In this document: in pieces, positions 35,445-44,209 of the stretch
Position numbering within the stretch: the first letter of the stretch is position 1
Layout of the letters: the number at the start of each line of letters is the position of its first letter
Source of the DNA: Ignavibacteriales bacterium
GTDB lineage: Bacteria > Bacteroidota > Ignavibacteria > Ignavibacteriales > Melioribacteraceae
Length of the DNA stretch: 64,000 nt
Reading direction: 5' to 3'
Assembly (NCBI GenBank): GCA_026390795.1
Contig: JAPLFG010000003.1
Coordinates: forward strand, 186,001-250,000
Position numbers and translations under genes: made by a program
The notes under the pieces: generated by a model
Told to the model about the DNA's origin: nothing
What the model saw: the letters and a program-made list of their open reading frames with translations, nothing else
Database searches by the model: none

Positions 35445-37487
35445 TTATTTAGCTGTAGTGCCAAGATTTATTGATTCGTCAATCTCAATAATTTTTACTT
35501 TTCCCTCTTCCGGTGTATCTACGGCCAGAATCATTCCTTGGGATTCAACTCCAAAAAGTTTAGCCGCTTTTAAGTTCGCTACTATCATAACTTTTTTTCC
35601 GATCAATTCTTCCGGAGAATAACTTTTAGCGATACCTGCAACTAATTGGCGTTTCTCGGTTCCTAAATCAATTTGCAATTTTAAGAGTTTATCGCTTTTC
35701 TTAACATTTTCCGCTGCAATAATTTTTGCGACACGTAATTTAACCCGCTTGAAATCATCAATTGTAATCTCTTCAATTACTTCTTTTGGAGTTTCATCGC
35801 TATGAGGTAATTTGTGCACCAGCTCTTCAATCACTTTATCTTCAATCTTTGTGAAAAGAATTTCCGGCTCATTAAGCACGTGCCCGGCTTGCATATTTAC
35901 ATTACCGCACTTTTCCCAAATAGTTGGTCTAATATTTAACATTTTAAAAATCTTAACGCTTGAAAACGGAATCACCGGTTCGAATACTTCAGCAAGAGTA
36001 AAAATTGTATTCAAGCATATATTAACTGTAGTTGCACATTGTTCCATGTTTTTTTTCGAGTTTAACCATGGTTCGGAATCATTGAAATATTTATTTCCCG
36101 CACGCGCAAGATTCATCATTTCAAAAACAGCATCTTTAATTTTATAACGCTCAAGAAGATCAGCAATTTTGAGCGGTTGCGTTTTCAAATATTCGAGCAT
36201 ATCAGAATCAATCTTCTCAAGTTTTCCAAGAACCGGGACTTTACCTTCAAAATGCTTGTGTGCAAATGTGAGAGTTCGGTTTACAAAATTTCCTAGAATG
36301 TCGGCAAGTTCATTGTTTGTACGCCCTTGAAACTCTTTCCAGAAAAAGTCTGTATCCTTATTTTCAGGTAGATTTGCCGCAAGAGTATAACGAAGCAGAT
36401 CGGCTGGGAATAAATTTAAAAATTCATCAACATCAATTCCCCATCCTCGTGATTTAGAAAACTTCTTTCCTTCAAAATTCAAAAATTCATTAGCCGGAAC
36501 GTTCTGCGGTAAAACAAACTTATCCTCATTTGCATCGTTCCAGGCCATTAGCATTGCAGGAAAAATAATTGTATGAAATACAACGTTATCTTTTCCAATG
36601 AAAGCGACGTATTTTGTATTGAGATCTTGCCAATACGATTTCCACAAATCGGGTTCGTTGCGTTTATTAGAGAGTTCTTTTGCAGCAGAAATATATCCGA
36701 GAACCGCTTCAAACCAAACGTATAGAACTTTATTATTAACTCCGTCGAGTGGTACTTTTACACCCCAATCAAGATCGCGTGTTACAGCACGGTCTTTTAG
36801 TCCGTCATTAAACCAACTCTTACAATATTGAAGAACGTTATCTTTCCAACCGTACTTTTCATTCATCTCATCTACATATTTAACTAATCTTTCCTGGTAT
36901 TTACCCAAAGGGAAAAACCAATGAGAAGTTTCTTTCAAAACTGGAGTCTCGCCGCTAATTTTGCTTTTCGGATTTTTCAGTTCGGAAGGATCGTAAAGAG
37001 AACCGCATCTTTCACATTCATCGCTTCGGGCTTCTTCATTTCCGCAACGAGGACAAGTTCCTTCTACATACCGGTCAGGCAAAAACATTTTCGCTTTTTC
37101 ATCGTAAAACTGCATTGATTTTTTTTCAACCAATATTCCTTGATCGTGAAATGATTTGAAAAATTGCTGCGCGGTTTCATGATGAATCGGCAAACTTGTG
37201 CGCGAATAGATATCGAAACTCATTCCGAATTTTTCAAAAGCATTTTTGTTCATGTTATGGTAACGGTCAATAATTTGTATTGGTGTTACTTTCTCTTTGT
37301 CCGCAGTGATTGTTATCGGGACACCGTGTTCATCCGAACCGCATACATAAAGGATGTCATCACCCTTCAAGCGTTTATAGCGGACGTATATATCAGCAGG
37401 TAGATATGCACCGCTTAGATGTCCTAGATGAATATTACCATTCGCATAAGGGAGCGCTGAAGTAACAAGGATTTTCTCATTAGCCAA
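35445..37487 (-). CDS. metG: Methionyl-tRNA synthetase
   Basis: The 680-residue enzyme has the HIGH-type NGNIHLGHL, a zinc-knuckle with four Cys (CPRCGNEEARSDECERCG), KMSKS-type KFSKSRGWG, an anticodon-binding domain and a C-terminal tRNA-binding domain (IDDFKRVKLRVAKI to VEIDES-like end). It charges tRNA-Met. The start is TTG with no other Met in frame near the HIGH motif. A TATATTTG box precedes it. Confidence 0.96.
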   Translation of the reverse strand: MANEKILVTSALPYANGNIHLGHLSGAYLPADIYVRYKRLKGDDILYVCGSDEHGVPITITADKEKVTPIQIIDRYHNMNKNAFEKFGMSFDIYSRTSLPIHHETAQQFFKSFHDQGILVEKKSMQFYDEKAKMFLPDRYVEGTCPRCGNEEARSDECERCGSLYDPSELKNPKSKISGETPVLKETSHWFFPLGKYQERLVKYVDEMNEKYGWKDNVLQYCKSWFNDGLKDRAVTRDLDWGVKVPLDGVNNKVLYVWFEAVLGYISAAKELSNKRNEPDLWKSYWQDLNTKYVAFIGKDNVVFHTIIFPAMLMAWNDANEDKFVLPQNVPANEFLNFEGKKFSKSRGWGIDVDEFLNLFPADLLRYTLAANLPENKDTDFFWKEFQGRTNNELADILGNFVNRTLTFAHKHFEGKVPVLGKLEKIDSDMLEYLKTQPLKIADLLERYKIKDAVFEMMNLARAGNKYFNDSEPWLNSKKNMEQCATTVNICLNTIFTLAEVFEPVIPFSSVKIFKMLNIRPTIWEKCGNVNMQAGHVLNEPEILFTKIEDKVIEELVHKLPHSDETPKEVIEEITIDDFKRVKLRVAKIIAAENVKKSDKLLKLQIDLGTEKRQLVAGIAKSYSPEELIGKKVMIVANLKAAKLFGVESQGMILAVDTPEEGKVKIIEIDESINLGTTAK

Positions 37488-37518
37488 AATAAATCTCGCA
37501 AATTGATTTTATTGAGTG

Positions 37519-37526
37519 CAAATATA
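37519..37526 (-). promoter_or_regulatory. Candidate -7 element upstream of metG
   Basis: The minus strand reads TATATTTG here, fitting the Bacteroidota TAnnTTTG pattern, about 32 nt before the TTG start of metG. A -33 TTTG could not be placed with confidence. Confidence 0.35.
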
Positions 37527-37576
37527 AGAAAATTCGCAGAAAGGATTAAGTTATTGATAGTGCCGTTTTAGAATGA

Positions 37577-37650
37577 AATCTTGTTCAAGCTCTTAATCGT
37601 AATCTTGATCTCTAAATAAAGAGCAAGATCACGATCAAGAGCGAGATTAC
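37577..37650. repeat. Inverted pair of GATYAN-type hexamer arrays
   Basis: The right arm (37621-37650) reads GAGCAA, GATCAC, GATCAA, GAGCGA, GATTAC. The left arm (37577-37612) holds similar units on the opposite strand, including GATCAA, GATTAC and GATTAA. The arms can pair into a long stem with G-U pairs around an 8-nt spacer. Located between the acyl-CoA synthetase stop and the metG promoter. The same unit type forms the array at 24301-24336. Confidence 0.7.
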
Positions 37651-37669
37651 TAAATACATTTGTAAAATA

Positions 37670-39493
37670 TTAACCTTCGAGACCTTTATACATATCTTCA
37701 ATCAAATCCTTGTACCGTTCTTCCACAACTTTCCGTTTGATTTTGAGTGATGGCGTAAGTTCTCCTGTTTCGATTGTAAACGGTTTATCGAGAATGGCGA
37801 ACTTGCGAACGCGTTCAAAGTTGGCAAGCTTCTTTTGAAAAATATCTAATTCTTTATCGAGCAGTTCATAAATTTGTTTCATCTCAACAAGTTCTTCGAG
37901 AGATTTGTACTGAATTCTGTTTGCATCGGCATATTCTTTCAAAGCTTCATAATCCGGAACTATCAATGCGCTCAAAAACATTCTGCGGTCGCCTATCAGA
38001 ATAAATTGATCAATATATTTACTCGCGAGGAACATATTTTCAATCGGAGTCGGGGCAATATATTTTCCACCGGAAGTTTTAAACAAATGTTTTTTTCTAT
38101 CAGTAATTATCAGAAATCCTTCGGCATCAAAAACACCGATGTCTCCGGTGTAAAGCCAGCCGTCCTTAATTGTTTCTTCGGTTTCTTTTTTATTCTTGTA
38201 ATATCCTTGCATTATATTTGGACCGTATGCAAGAATCTCACCGTCTTTCGCGATTTTAATTTCAACACCGGGCATGGTTTTGCCGACTGTTCCGAATTTG
38301 TAATCGTTTACTCTGTTAGCAGCGATTACCGGTGATGATTCTGTCAGCCCGTATCCTTCAATAATTAATATTCCCGCAGCTTCAAAGAACAATCCCAATT
38401 CTCTTGCAAGCGCGGCACCGCCGGAAATAAAGAAGCGTAATTTACCGCCGGTCTTTTCTCTCAATTTATGAAAGACAAGTCGATCGGCAAGTTTGTGTTT
38501 GAGCGATAAAAATATTGGGATAGGATTACCGGATTTTTTAGCGACTTGAAATTCTTTTCCGATCTCAATTGCCCAATTAAAAATTTTCTGTTTCTTTTCC
38601 GGCTGGGTTTCAACGTTCCGTTTTATCTTACTGTACATCCGCTCGAATAGACGCGGTACAGCAGTTAAAATTGTCGGATGAATTTCTTCCATATTACTTG
38701 CGATCTTTTCAATACTTTCAGCATATGCAATCAAACCGCCACAAGAGAACGCTGTATAATAACCGCCCATTCTCTCAAAGATATGACATAGCGGTAGAAA
38801 CGAAAGAAAGATGTCGGTCTCTCCGATATCAAAAATTTCGTGAGCGCCTTTTATGTTGGAACAAATATTTTTATGAGTGAGCATAACACCTTTTGGTTCA
38901 CCGGTTGTACCGGAAGTGTAAATGATTGTGCATAGCTCATTTTCTCTAGTAAGCATACAGTTTTCAGAAAAATAATTTGAATGATCTTTCCCGAACTCTA
39001 AACCTTTGGATTGAATTTCCGAAAAGCTGAATACGTCTCTTTCATTTCCATTTTCCGCATTATTCATAACTATAATGAAGCGGAGATTTTTGCAATTATT
39101 TCTTACCTTCAAAACCTTATTGAGCTGAAACTTGTTCGAAACAATTATGCCGACAGATTCCGAATTGTTAAGACAAAATTCAATTGTCTCAGAAGTTGAG
39201 ATCGGATAAAGAGGAACATCAACTCCGCCCAAACCAAGAATTGCCATATCGGAGTATACCCATTCTGGTCGGTTCTCAGCAATGATTGCAACTTTATCGT
39301 TTCGTTTGACGCCCATTGCAGCAAGTCCCAACGCAAAGTTTTCTGTTTCTCTGAAGAGCTCATCATAACTTATCCCGATCCATTGATCGCCGGTTTTATA
39401 TTTTAATACAGCCCGGTCTTTCCCCTTTGCAAAATCCTTTGTAATAATCTGAAAAAGTTGCGGAATGGTCTTGAAATCTTTATAGATAGCCAT
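37670..39493 (-). CDS. Long-chain acyl-CoA synthetase (AMP-forming)
   Basis: The protein has the AMP-binding signature YTSGTTGEPKGVMLTH, the FACS-type motifs EGYGLTESSPV, DGWLYTGDIG and KKHLFKTSGGKYI, and the FLSFLPLCHIFER segment typical of long-chain fatty-acid CoA ligases. It activates fatty acids to acyl-CoA at the membrane. The ATG at 39493 (607 residues) has a GAGGG site about 9 nt upstream and is preferred to a TTG 15 nt earlier. Confidence 0.94.
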   Translation of the reverse strand: MAIYKDFKTIPQLFQIITKDFAKGKDRAVLKYKTGDQWIGISYDELFRETENFALGLAAMGVKRNDKVAIIAENRPEWVYSDMAILGLGGVDVPLYPISTSETIEFCLNNSESVGIIVSNKFQLNKVLKVRNNCKNLRFIIVMNNAENGNERDVFSFSEIQSKGLEFGKDHSNYFSENCMLTRENELCTIIYTSGTTGEPKGVMLTHKNICSNIKGAHEIFDIGETDIFLSFLPLCHIFERMGGYYTAFSCGGLIAYAESIEKIASNMEEIHPTILTAVPRLFERMYSKIKRNVETQPEKKQKIFNWAIEIGKEFQVAKKSGNPIPIFLSLKHKLADRLVFHKLREKTGGKLRFFISGGAALARELGLFFEAAGILIIEGYGLTESSPVIAANRVNDYKFGTVGKTMPGVEIKIAKDGEILAYGPNIMQGYYKNKKETEETIKDGWLYTGDIGVFDAEGFLIITDRKKHLFKTSGGKYIAPTPIENMFLASKYIDQFILIGDRRMFLSALIVPDYEALKEYADANRIQYKSLEELVEMKQIYELLDKELDIFQKKLANFERVRKFAILDKPFTIETGELTPSLKIKRKVVEERYKDLIEDMYKGLEG

Positions 39494-39619
39494 ACAATTT
39501 TCCCTCAAAATTTAAATTCAAGATAAGGCGGTAAGCCAAAATATGCAAACAGAAGAGAGCTATTAAATGTGGAGCCGGAATCGATTTAGAATTAATCCCG
39601 GCTCTGTTATGAATGGAAT

Positions 39620-40819
39620 TTATTTATCGCTTTCGAGTGAGAGGATAATATAATCGTTTACGTATTTGTTATAATCAGTATCTGCATTTAGAAGTAGTCT
39701 TTCTCCATCAACATTTTCTTCCCAGGTCCAATGTACTGAGGGAAGTTCAATTTTAATTCTTTCGTCAACTCCGAGCTCAATTTTTTTCAAAGAAAACATT
39801 CGGCTGTCTGCAACACCTTGACAAATTACTAATTGAATTGTGTATTTATTATTCTCTTTTTTGATCGGTGCTCCAAGGATAGAATAAAATACCTTTTTTT
39901 CTCTGCTTTTTTGTGATTCATTTAGAAGGCTCAACTTTTCGGGATTATAGATACGAAACGGAGCTGTAACTAATCCCGAATAAAAACTAGTGTTGAAATT
40001 TTCTTCTCCCCCTTTGGTATTAATTTGAGAAAGCACTTTCAATGGTGAGTAAGTCCTCTTCATTAATATTTGGTCACCATTTTTGTTAGTTCTGATCCAT
40101 TCCATACCCATCGAGAAATTTGTTTTAACCAGTTCTGATAACTTTGCTAAAAATTGGAAGTTCGATAGATTATAGACCTCAGCAGGGTCATAAGTATCTT
40201 CATTCACATCGCTCAACAGACGTTCACGTTTACTAGTCACTAGCTTTTCCTCATTTCGAGAACATTTTATATTCATTTTTAAAGTCGGAAATTCGTTTTC
40301 CCAAATCTTTAACTCTTCATCTTTCTCTAATTTGATTTTTACTAAACATTCATCGAAGGTGATTTCATAATTAAACCGGTTCGGAGATTCCACTGATTTT
40401 TTCTTGTAAAGATTATATTTGCAATATAAGAGCACTGAATCTGTACCAGCTTTCTGTGGGGAAAAACTGAAATCTACAATTTTATCTGCTGTATCAAATT
40501 CATTGTCTTTCGAAATTAATTTCAGATATTCTTGTTCATCTAGCTTGAGGGGTCGATTCTTTGCATTCAACCAGAAATACTCCGAAAATGAGTTAAAGAA
40601 TGAGGAATTTAAGTTGGCAGAAACACCAAACAATCCGGACCTTCCCCAATAAAATGACCCGGTGATAAATCCACTTTCATTTTGCTCTCTGGAATAAGCC
40701 GTCTGACCAAAATCAGATTTGCTCTCAATTTTTATTCCAATTAAATATTTGGTATAATCTTTTTTTTGTGCGGATACACAAATATTAATAAGTATAATGA
40801 CTACAAATATTTTTTTCAT
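39620..40819 (-). CDS. Secreted protein of unknown function, co-encoded with an ECF module
   Basis: The 399-residue protein has a signal peptide (1-17) and a strand-rich mature part with YWGRSGLFG and a C-terminal HWTWEENVDGERLLLNAD segment. No family is recognised. It starts 2 nt after the anti-sigma gene stop, so it forms an operon with the ECF sigma and anti-sigma genes and may be the periplasmic or outer-membrane element linked to that pathway. An imperfect hairpin at about 39572-39604 follows the stop. Confidence 0.75.
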   Translation of the reverse strand: MKKIFVVIILINICVSAQKKDYTKYLIGIKIESKSDFGQTAYSREQNESGFITGSFYWGRSGLFGVSANLNSSFFNSFSEYFWLNAKNRPLKLDEQEYLKLISKDNEFDTADKIVDFSFSPQKAGTDSVLLYCKYNLYKKKSVESPNRFNYEITFDECLVKIKLEKDEELKIWENEFPTLKMNIKCSRNEEKLVTSKRERLLSDVNEDTYDPAEVYNLSNFQFLAKLSELVKTNFSMGMEWIRTNKNGDQILMKRTYSPLKVLSQINTKGGEENFNTSFYSGLVTAPFRIYNPEKLSLLNESQKSREKKVFYSILGAPIKKENNKYTIQLVICQGVADSRMFSLKKIELGVDERIKIELPSVHWTWEENVDGERLLLNADTDYNKYVNDYIILSLESDK

Positions 40820-40821
40820 TT

Positions 40822-41325
40822 TTAGCTCCCGTTTCTTGTTTTGATTACATCTGCGTCGGTAATTTTCACAGTACGCAAACTCATTAGATAATGCAGATAA
40901 GCTTTTTGTGATGATTCTTCAATCAACTCTTTCTTCCCGGGAGTTAAAGAGTTGTTCTTTACATTTTGGTTCTGTGCAATTGGTATTTCTTTTTGAACAA
41001 AGACAGTGTCGACTCTGACTTCGTTTTTAGTGATATATGTTTGTGCCGGTTTGTTTGTGATCATGATGACTAAAAGGATCACAGCCGCAGCGGCACTTGT
41101 GTAAAATCCAACTTTGTAGATGACATTTTGTTTTGATGGTTTGTTCATAATATGAGAAATATTCTTAGAACAAAATTCTCTCGATCTTTCTTTCATGAGT
41201 AAATAGTCAGATAAAGTTTTTCGGCATTCGGCACATTCGGCAAGATGGGCGAACAATTCTGTTTGATCTCCTATAGGCAATTCACCATCTGCAAATAGAT
41301 TTATTTCATATTCATAATGTTTCAT
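40822..41325 (-). CDS. Anti-sigma factor with zinc-finger motif
   Basis: The 167-residue protein has an N-terminal zinc anti-sigma motif HLAECAEC (pattern HxxxCxxC, residues about 27-34) and one membrane segment around 71-89, followed by a periplasmic tail. This is the classic layout of ECF anti-sigma factors. It lies 8 nt after the sigma gene on the same strand. Confidence 0.88.
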   Translation of the reverse strand: MKHYEYEINLFADGELPIGDQTELFAHLAECAECRKTLSDYLLMKERSREFCSKNISHIMNKPSKQNVIYKVGFYTSAAAAVILLVIMITNKPAQTYITKNEVRVDTVFVQKEIPIAQNQNVKNNSLTPGKKELIEESSQKAYLHYLMSLRTVKITDADVIKTRNGS

Positions 41326-41333
41326 AGTAACCT

Positions 41334-41804
41334 CTACTCTAAATATTTTCTAAGATGCTTTCTCACACGGAAGAGTTTCACTTTTATGTTATCGACTGTA
41401 ACACCAAGTATCAAAGCCATTTCATGGTACGTATGGCATTCATAATCTCTTAAGTAAATAAGTTCATACTCTTCTGCAGTTAGTTTATCAAGGGCGTCAT
41501 TTAAAGAAATTTTTGTTTCGATGCTGGATTCGTTCGCTTCGATAAAATTATCATCTAATGTTTCGGTTTTGCTTGATCTTCCGTTCAGTTTTTTTAGACA
41601 ATAGTTCCGTGTAATGGTGAGAAGCCATGTTTTGTAACTGCAGTCCCCCCTAAAATTCTCTTCATTTTTTATATAACGGATAAAGACTTCCTGAACGGCA
41701 TCTTTCGCTTCATCATGATCTTTAAGAATGCTCATTGAATAATTGAGGACATCGTTCGAGTAAGAGTTGAATAATTCCGTAACCGATTTATCTTTGCTGA
41801 TCAT
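41334..41804 (-). CDS. ECF-type RNA polymerase sigma factor
   Basis: The 156-residue protein has region 2 (LNYSMSILKDHDEAKDAVQ, then SYKTWLLTITRNYCLKK) and region 4 (AEEYELIYLRDYECHTYHE, MALILGVTVDNIKVKL) and no further domain. It heads a three-gene operon with a zinc-finger anti-sigma factor and a secreted protein. This is a second module distinct from the one at 5-6 kb. Confidence 0.92.
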   Translation of the reverse strand: MISKDKSVTELFNSYSNDVLNYSMSILKDHDEAKDAVQEVFIRYIKNEENFRGDCSYKTWLLTITRNYCLKKLNGRSSKTETLDDNFIEANESSIETKISLNDALDKLTAEEYELIYLRDYECHTYHEMALILGVTVDNIKVKLFRVRKHLRKYLE

Positions 41805-41871
41805 AACCCCAACTAAAATAAATGAGCTTTACAATTAGACCCCATTAGGAATGAAATGTTACAAGCAGTTT

Positions 41872-42201
41872 TTAGTTAGCCCAGACATCGCCATCAACAA
41901 CCGGAGTAACACATACCATCGGTTTTTCCGGTACGTGAAATTTTTCGAATATTTCTTCAAATAATTTGTATTGCAGTCCTTGCGATTCAATCTTTGAAAA
42001 TTTTTTATATGACATGAATTCGCCCCTTTTATTTTGAGGCGCATCAAAATGATATGAGTTAGAAAAATCTTCTTTTGCTTGTTCTTTCAAAAATTTAATT
42101 TTTTCTTCATCGCTTCCATCCTGTTGATAAGCTTTGCATTTGTAAGCGGTGACAATATTCTTATCAATGATCAGATATATATTTAAAATTGTTTCTTGCA
42201 A
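41872..42201 (-). CDS. Unknown 109-residue protein
   Basis: The protein has a mixed helix/strand pattern with an N-terminal hydrophobic strand (ILNIYLIIDKN), a charged central helix (EEKIKFLKEQAKEDF), and an end rich in PVVDGDVW. No signal peptide and no family is recognised. Translation starts at TTG with AGGG 7 nt before it, inside the end of the preceding gene. It follows a seven-helix membrane protein by 1 nt, which suggests they work together. Confidence 0.6.
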   Translation of the reverse strand: MQETILNIYLIIDKNIVTAYKCKAYQQDGSDEEKIKFLKEQAKEDFSNSYHFDAPQNKRGEFMSYKKFSKIESQGLQYKLFEEIFEKFHVPEKPMVCVTPVVDGDVWAN

Positions 42202-42202
42202 T

Positions 42203-42871
42203 TTATTTCCCTTCTAATTTATGTTTATTCTTTAACGCAAAATAAAATAAGAATGATGCGAATACGAACGCAAGTTTGCATAACAAACTTTCGACCGCGG
42301 TTAAAAATGTCGGAATTGCGATTGCAAGGATCATTGAGGGTATAAATGTGAATAGGAAACCGAACAGAAATGTTCTTGTAAGAGATTTCTGAAGCGGATC
42401 TCTTTCCGCCCCCCATTTTTTGTTCAGAATTATAATTGAAAAGATAATTGGCAGATAATAAAAGATTCCGTATAACTCGCCCAATGGATAATGGTATGAT
42501 GCATAAAGTACAGTACACTTTGTAACTGCAAATTGATCAAGCACGAACGGATAGTAAACGATGAAAAAGAGAGCCGGAATAAAAACAAGTTTGCTGAATT
42601 GAGTTTCTCTTGCCGAAAACTTTAGAACAGCGTATAAGCAAAGAGGCGGTAAAAGAGTTATATCAAAAAATGCGAGATAGATAATAATTTGTTTTTGAAT
42701 ACCGACAAAACAGATAAGAAATTCAAAAAATTGATAGCCGAACAGAAGTGCAATTATTCCAATTGTGTATCTGTTGATTGTATTCTTCTCGGCAAAGATC
42801 AAGAGATTGATAATGTAAACAAGTTCAATGCATGCGATTAATAACGAAATTATTCCATCAAAATTATTCAT
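42203..42871 (-). CDS. Unknown seven-helix membrane protein
   Basis: The 222-residue protein has about seven predicted membrane helices with short loops, including LIACIELVYIINLLIF near the start and FVFASFLFYFALKNK at the end. No clear family signature is seen; histidine-kinase-like 7TM sensor domains have similar layout but no kinase follows. It lies 30 nt after the nitrilase-family gene and is directly followed by the 109-residue protein. Confidence 0.7.
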   Translation of the reverse strand: MNNFDGIISLLIACIELVYIINLLIFAEKNTINRYTIGIIALLFGYQFFEFLICFVGIQKQIIIYLAFFDITLLPPLCLYAVLKFSARETQFSKLVFIPALFFIVYYPFVLDQFAVTKCTVLYASYHYPLGELYGIFYYLPIIFSIIILNKKWGAERDPLQKSLTRTFLFGFLFTFIPSMILAIAIPTFLTAVESLLCKLAFVFASFLFYFALKNKHKLEGK

Positions 42872-42901
42872 CTCTTATAGCTCGGTTAATTAGAATCTTT
42901 T

Positions 42902-43729
42902 TCACTTGCGGTGCTTAAACCAATCTTCGTACAGCTCCGGTCTTCTGTCTCTGAGAAATAATCTCTTTGCATGAGAAGTTTTGCATTTATCAAGTTCAAC
43001 ATCACAATACAAAATTTCTTCGGTTCCTAATCCCGCTCGGGCAATAACGTTTCCCTCCGGATCGCATACAAACGATTCACCCGAGAAAGTCAAACATTCT
43101 TCTTCACCAACCCGGTTGCATAACGCTGTGTAATATCCGTTCTGAAACGCCGCGACGCGCATTTCGGCTTCATACAAACCATCCGGCCACTCGCCCTCAG
43201 CACCGGCTTGAGGCACAAAAACAATCTCAGCGCCATTAATTGCAAGTTCACGCATATATTCAGGGTAATGTCTATCATAGCAGATTGCCACACCGATTTT
43301 TCCAAATTTAGTTTTATAAACCGGAGTGCCGTTATTACCGGGAGTATAAAAATCTTTTTCGTGAAAGCATTGATAATCTGTAATGTGAATCATCCTCGTA
43401 GTGCCGAGAATTTTTCCGTCCGCATCAATGACCGGAGATGAATCGTATGTTCCGTCTTTATCTATTTCATATAGGTTCAGAATTATAACGACATCTAATT
43501 CTTTGGCTAGTTTAGAAAATATATTTGTAGTCGGACCAGGAATTGATTCAGCAATTTCTAATGGTTTTGCTGATGAAGATTTCTGAGGGAAGAAAGGAAC
43601 AAATGCCAGTTCCGAAAATGAAATTATCTTAGCTCCGGAGTGAGCGGCTTTCTTAACGGCATCAACACCATTCTGAATATTTTGTTCTCTGTTTGCAGTT
43701 GCCTTCTGCTGGACTAGTGCGATTTTCAT
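42902..43729 (-). CDS. Carbon-nitrogen hydrolase (nitrilase superfamily)
   Basis: The protein (275 residues from the ATG at 43729; a TTG 9 nt upstream is less likely) has catalytic Glu40 (FSELAF) and Cys150 (VAICYDRHYPEYM). At the place of the usual catalytic Lys the sequence reads RMIHITD, with Met113. Substrates in the family include carbamoylputrescine, ureido acids and amides. The Lys substitution may mean altered chemistry or a subfamily difference. It is followed by unknown membrane and small proteins. Confidence 0.9.
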   Translation of the reverse strand: MKIALVQQKATANREQNIQNGVDAVKKAAHSGAKIISFSELAFVPFFPQKSSSAKPLEIAESIPGPTTNIFSKLAKELDVVIILNLYEIDKDGTYDSSPVIDADGKILGTTRMIHITDYQCFHEKDFYTPGNNGTPVYKTKFGKIGVAICYDRHYPEYMRELAINGAEIVFVPQAGAEGEWPDGLYEAEMRVAAFQNGYYTALCNRVGEEECLTFSGESFVCDPEGNVIARAGLGTEEILYCDVELDKCKTSHAKRLFLRDRRPELYEDWFKHRK

Positions 43730-43762
43730 AAATACCAATAAATGTTAGATCAATTAAAAAGC

Positions 43763-44062
43763 TTATCTCAGTTCTTTGATTTCAATAATTTCGATTATCT
43801 TTCCCCACATGTGGAAACTTGCCATTTCTTTTTTCTCAATATACTTGAATAGAATTCGTTTTCCATCAGTTTGAAATTCTTTAGAAAGATTTAAGGGATC
43901 TAAACTTTTCCCATCATCGGTTACAATACCGTAAAATCCTCCCTCAAATGAAAGAAATTTTACCGTTCCAATTGTGTAATTCGATTCGGATTCAGTCGCG
44001 GAACAAAAACTAATAAGTGTAAAACAAAAAACTAATATGAAAATATTAGTGAGCGTTTTCAT
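43763..44062 (-). CDS. Small exported protein of unknown function
   Basis: The 99-residue protein has a hydrophobic N-terminal signal (residues 1-22, with FCSATES, possibly cleaved after SA or acting as a lipobox-like Cys) and a short strand-rich body. It has no recognised domain. It lies 33 nt upstream of the nitrilase gene on the same strand. Confidence 0.65.
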   Translation of the reverse strand: MKTLTNIFILVFCFTLISFCSATESESNYTIGTVKFLSFEGGFYGIVTDDGKSLDPLNLSKEFQTDGKRILFKYIEKKEMASFHMWGKIIEIIEIKELR

Positions 44063-44112
44063 AGTTCTTAAAACGAATAGTAAACGAAGCTATTTCAGAG
44101 TTTAGATTATCA

Positions 44113-44177
44113 CTTAGAGTCTTAGTGCCTTCGCGGCAAAATAATTTTATCAGCCGCCAAGACACAAAGACACTAAG
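44113..44177. repeat. Imperfect 25-bp inverted repeat
   Basis: CTTAGAGTCTTAGTGCCTT at 44113 and its near-complement ending ACAAAGACACTAAG at 44177 pair across a 15-nt spacer with a few mismatches, with GCGGC/GCCGC at the inner ends. It lies in the 147-nt gap after fumC and could be a terminator-like structure or a copy of a dispersed repeat. Confidence 0.65.
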
Positions 44178-44209
44178 ATTCAATTTTATTTACAACTTGA
44201 TGATCTTTA

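Noticed and set aside
39572-39604. Terminator behind the 399-residue secreted protein
   Set aside because: Stem of about 7 bp with a mismatch and no T run; left only as a note in that gene's entry.
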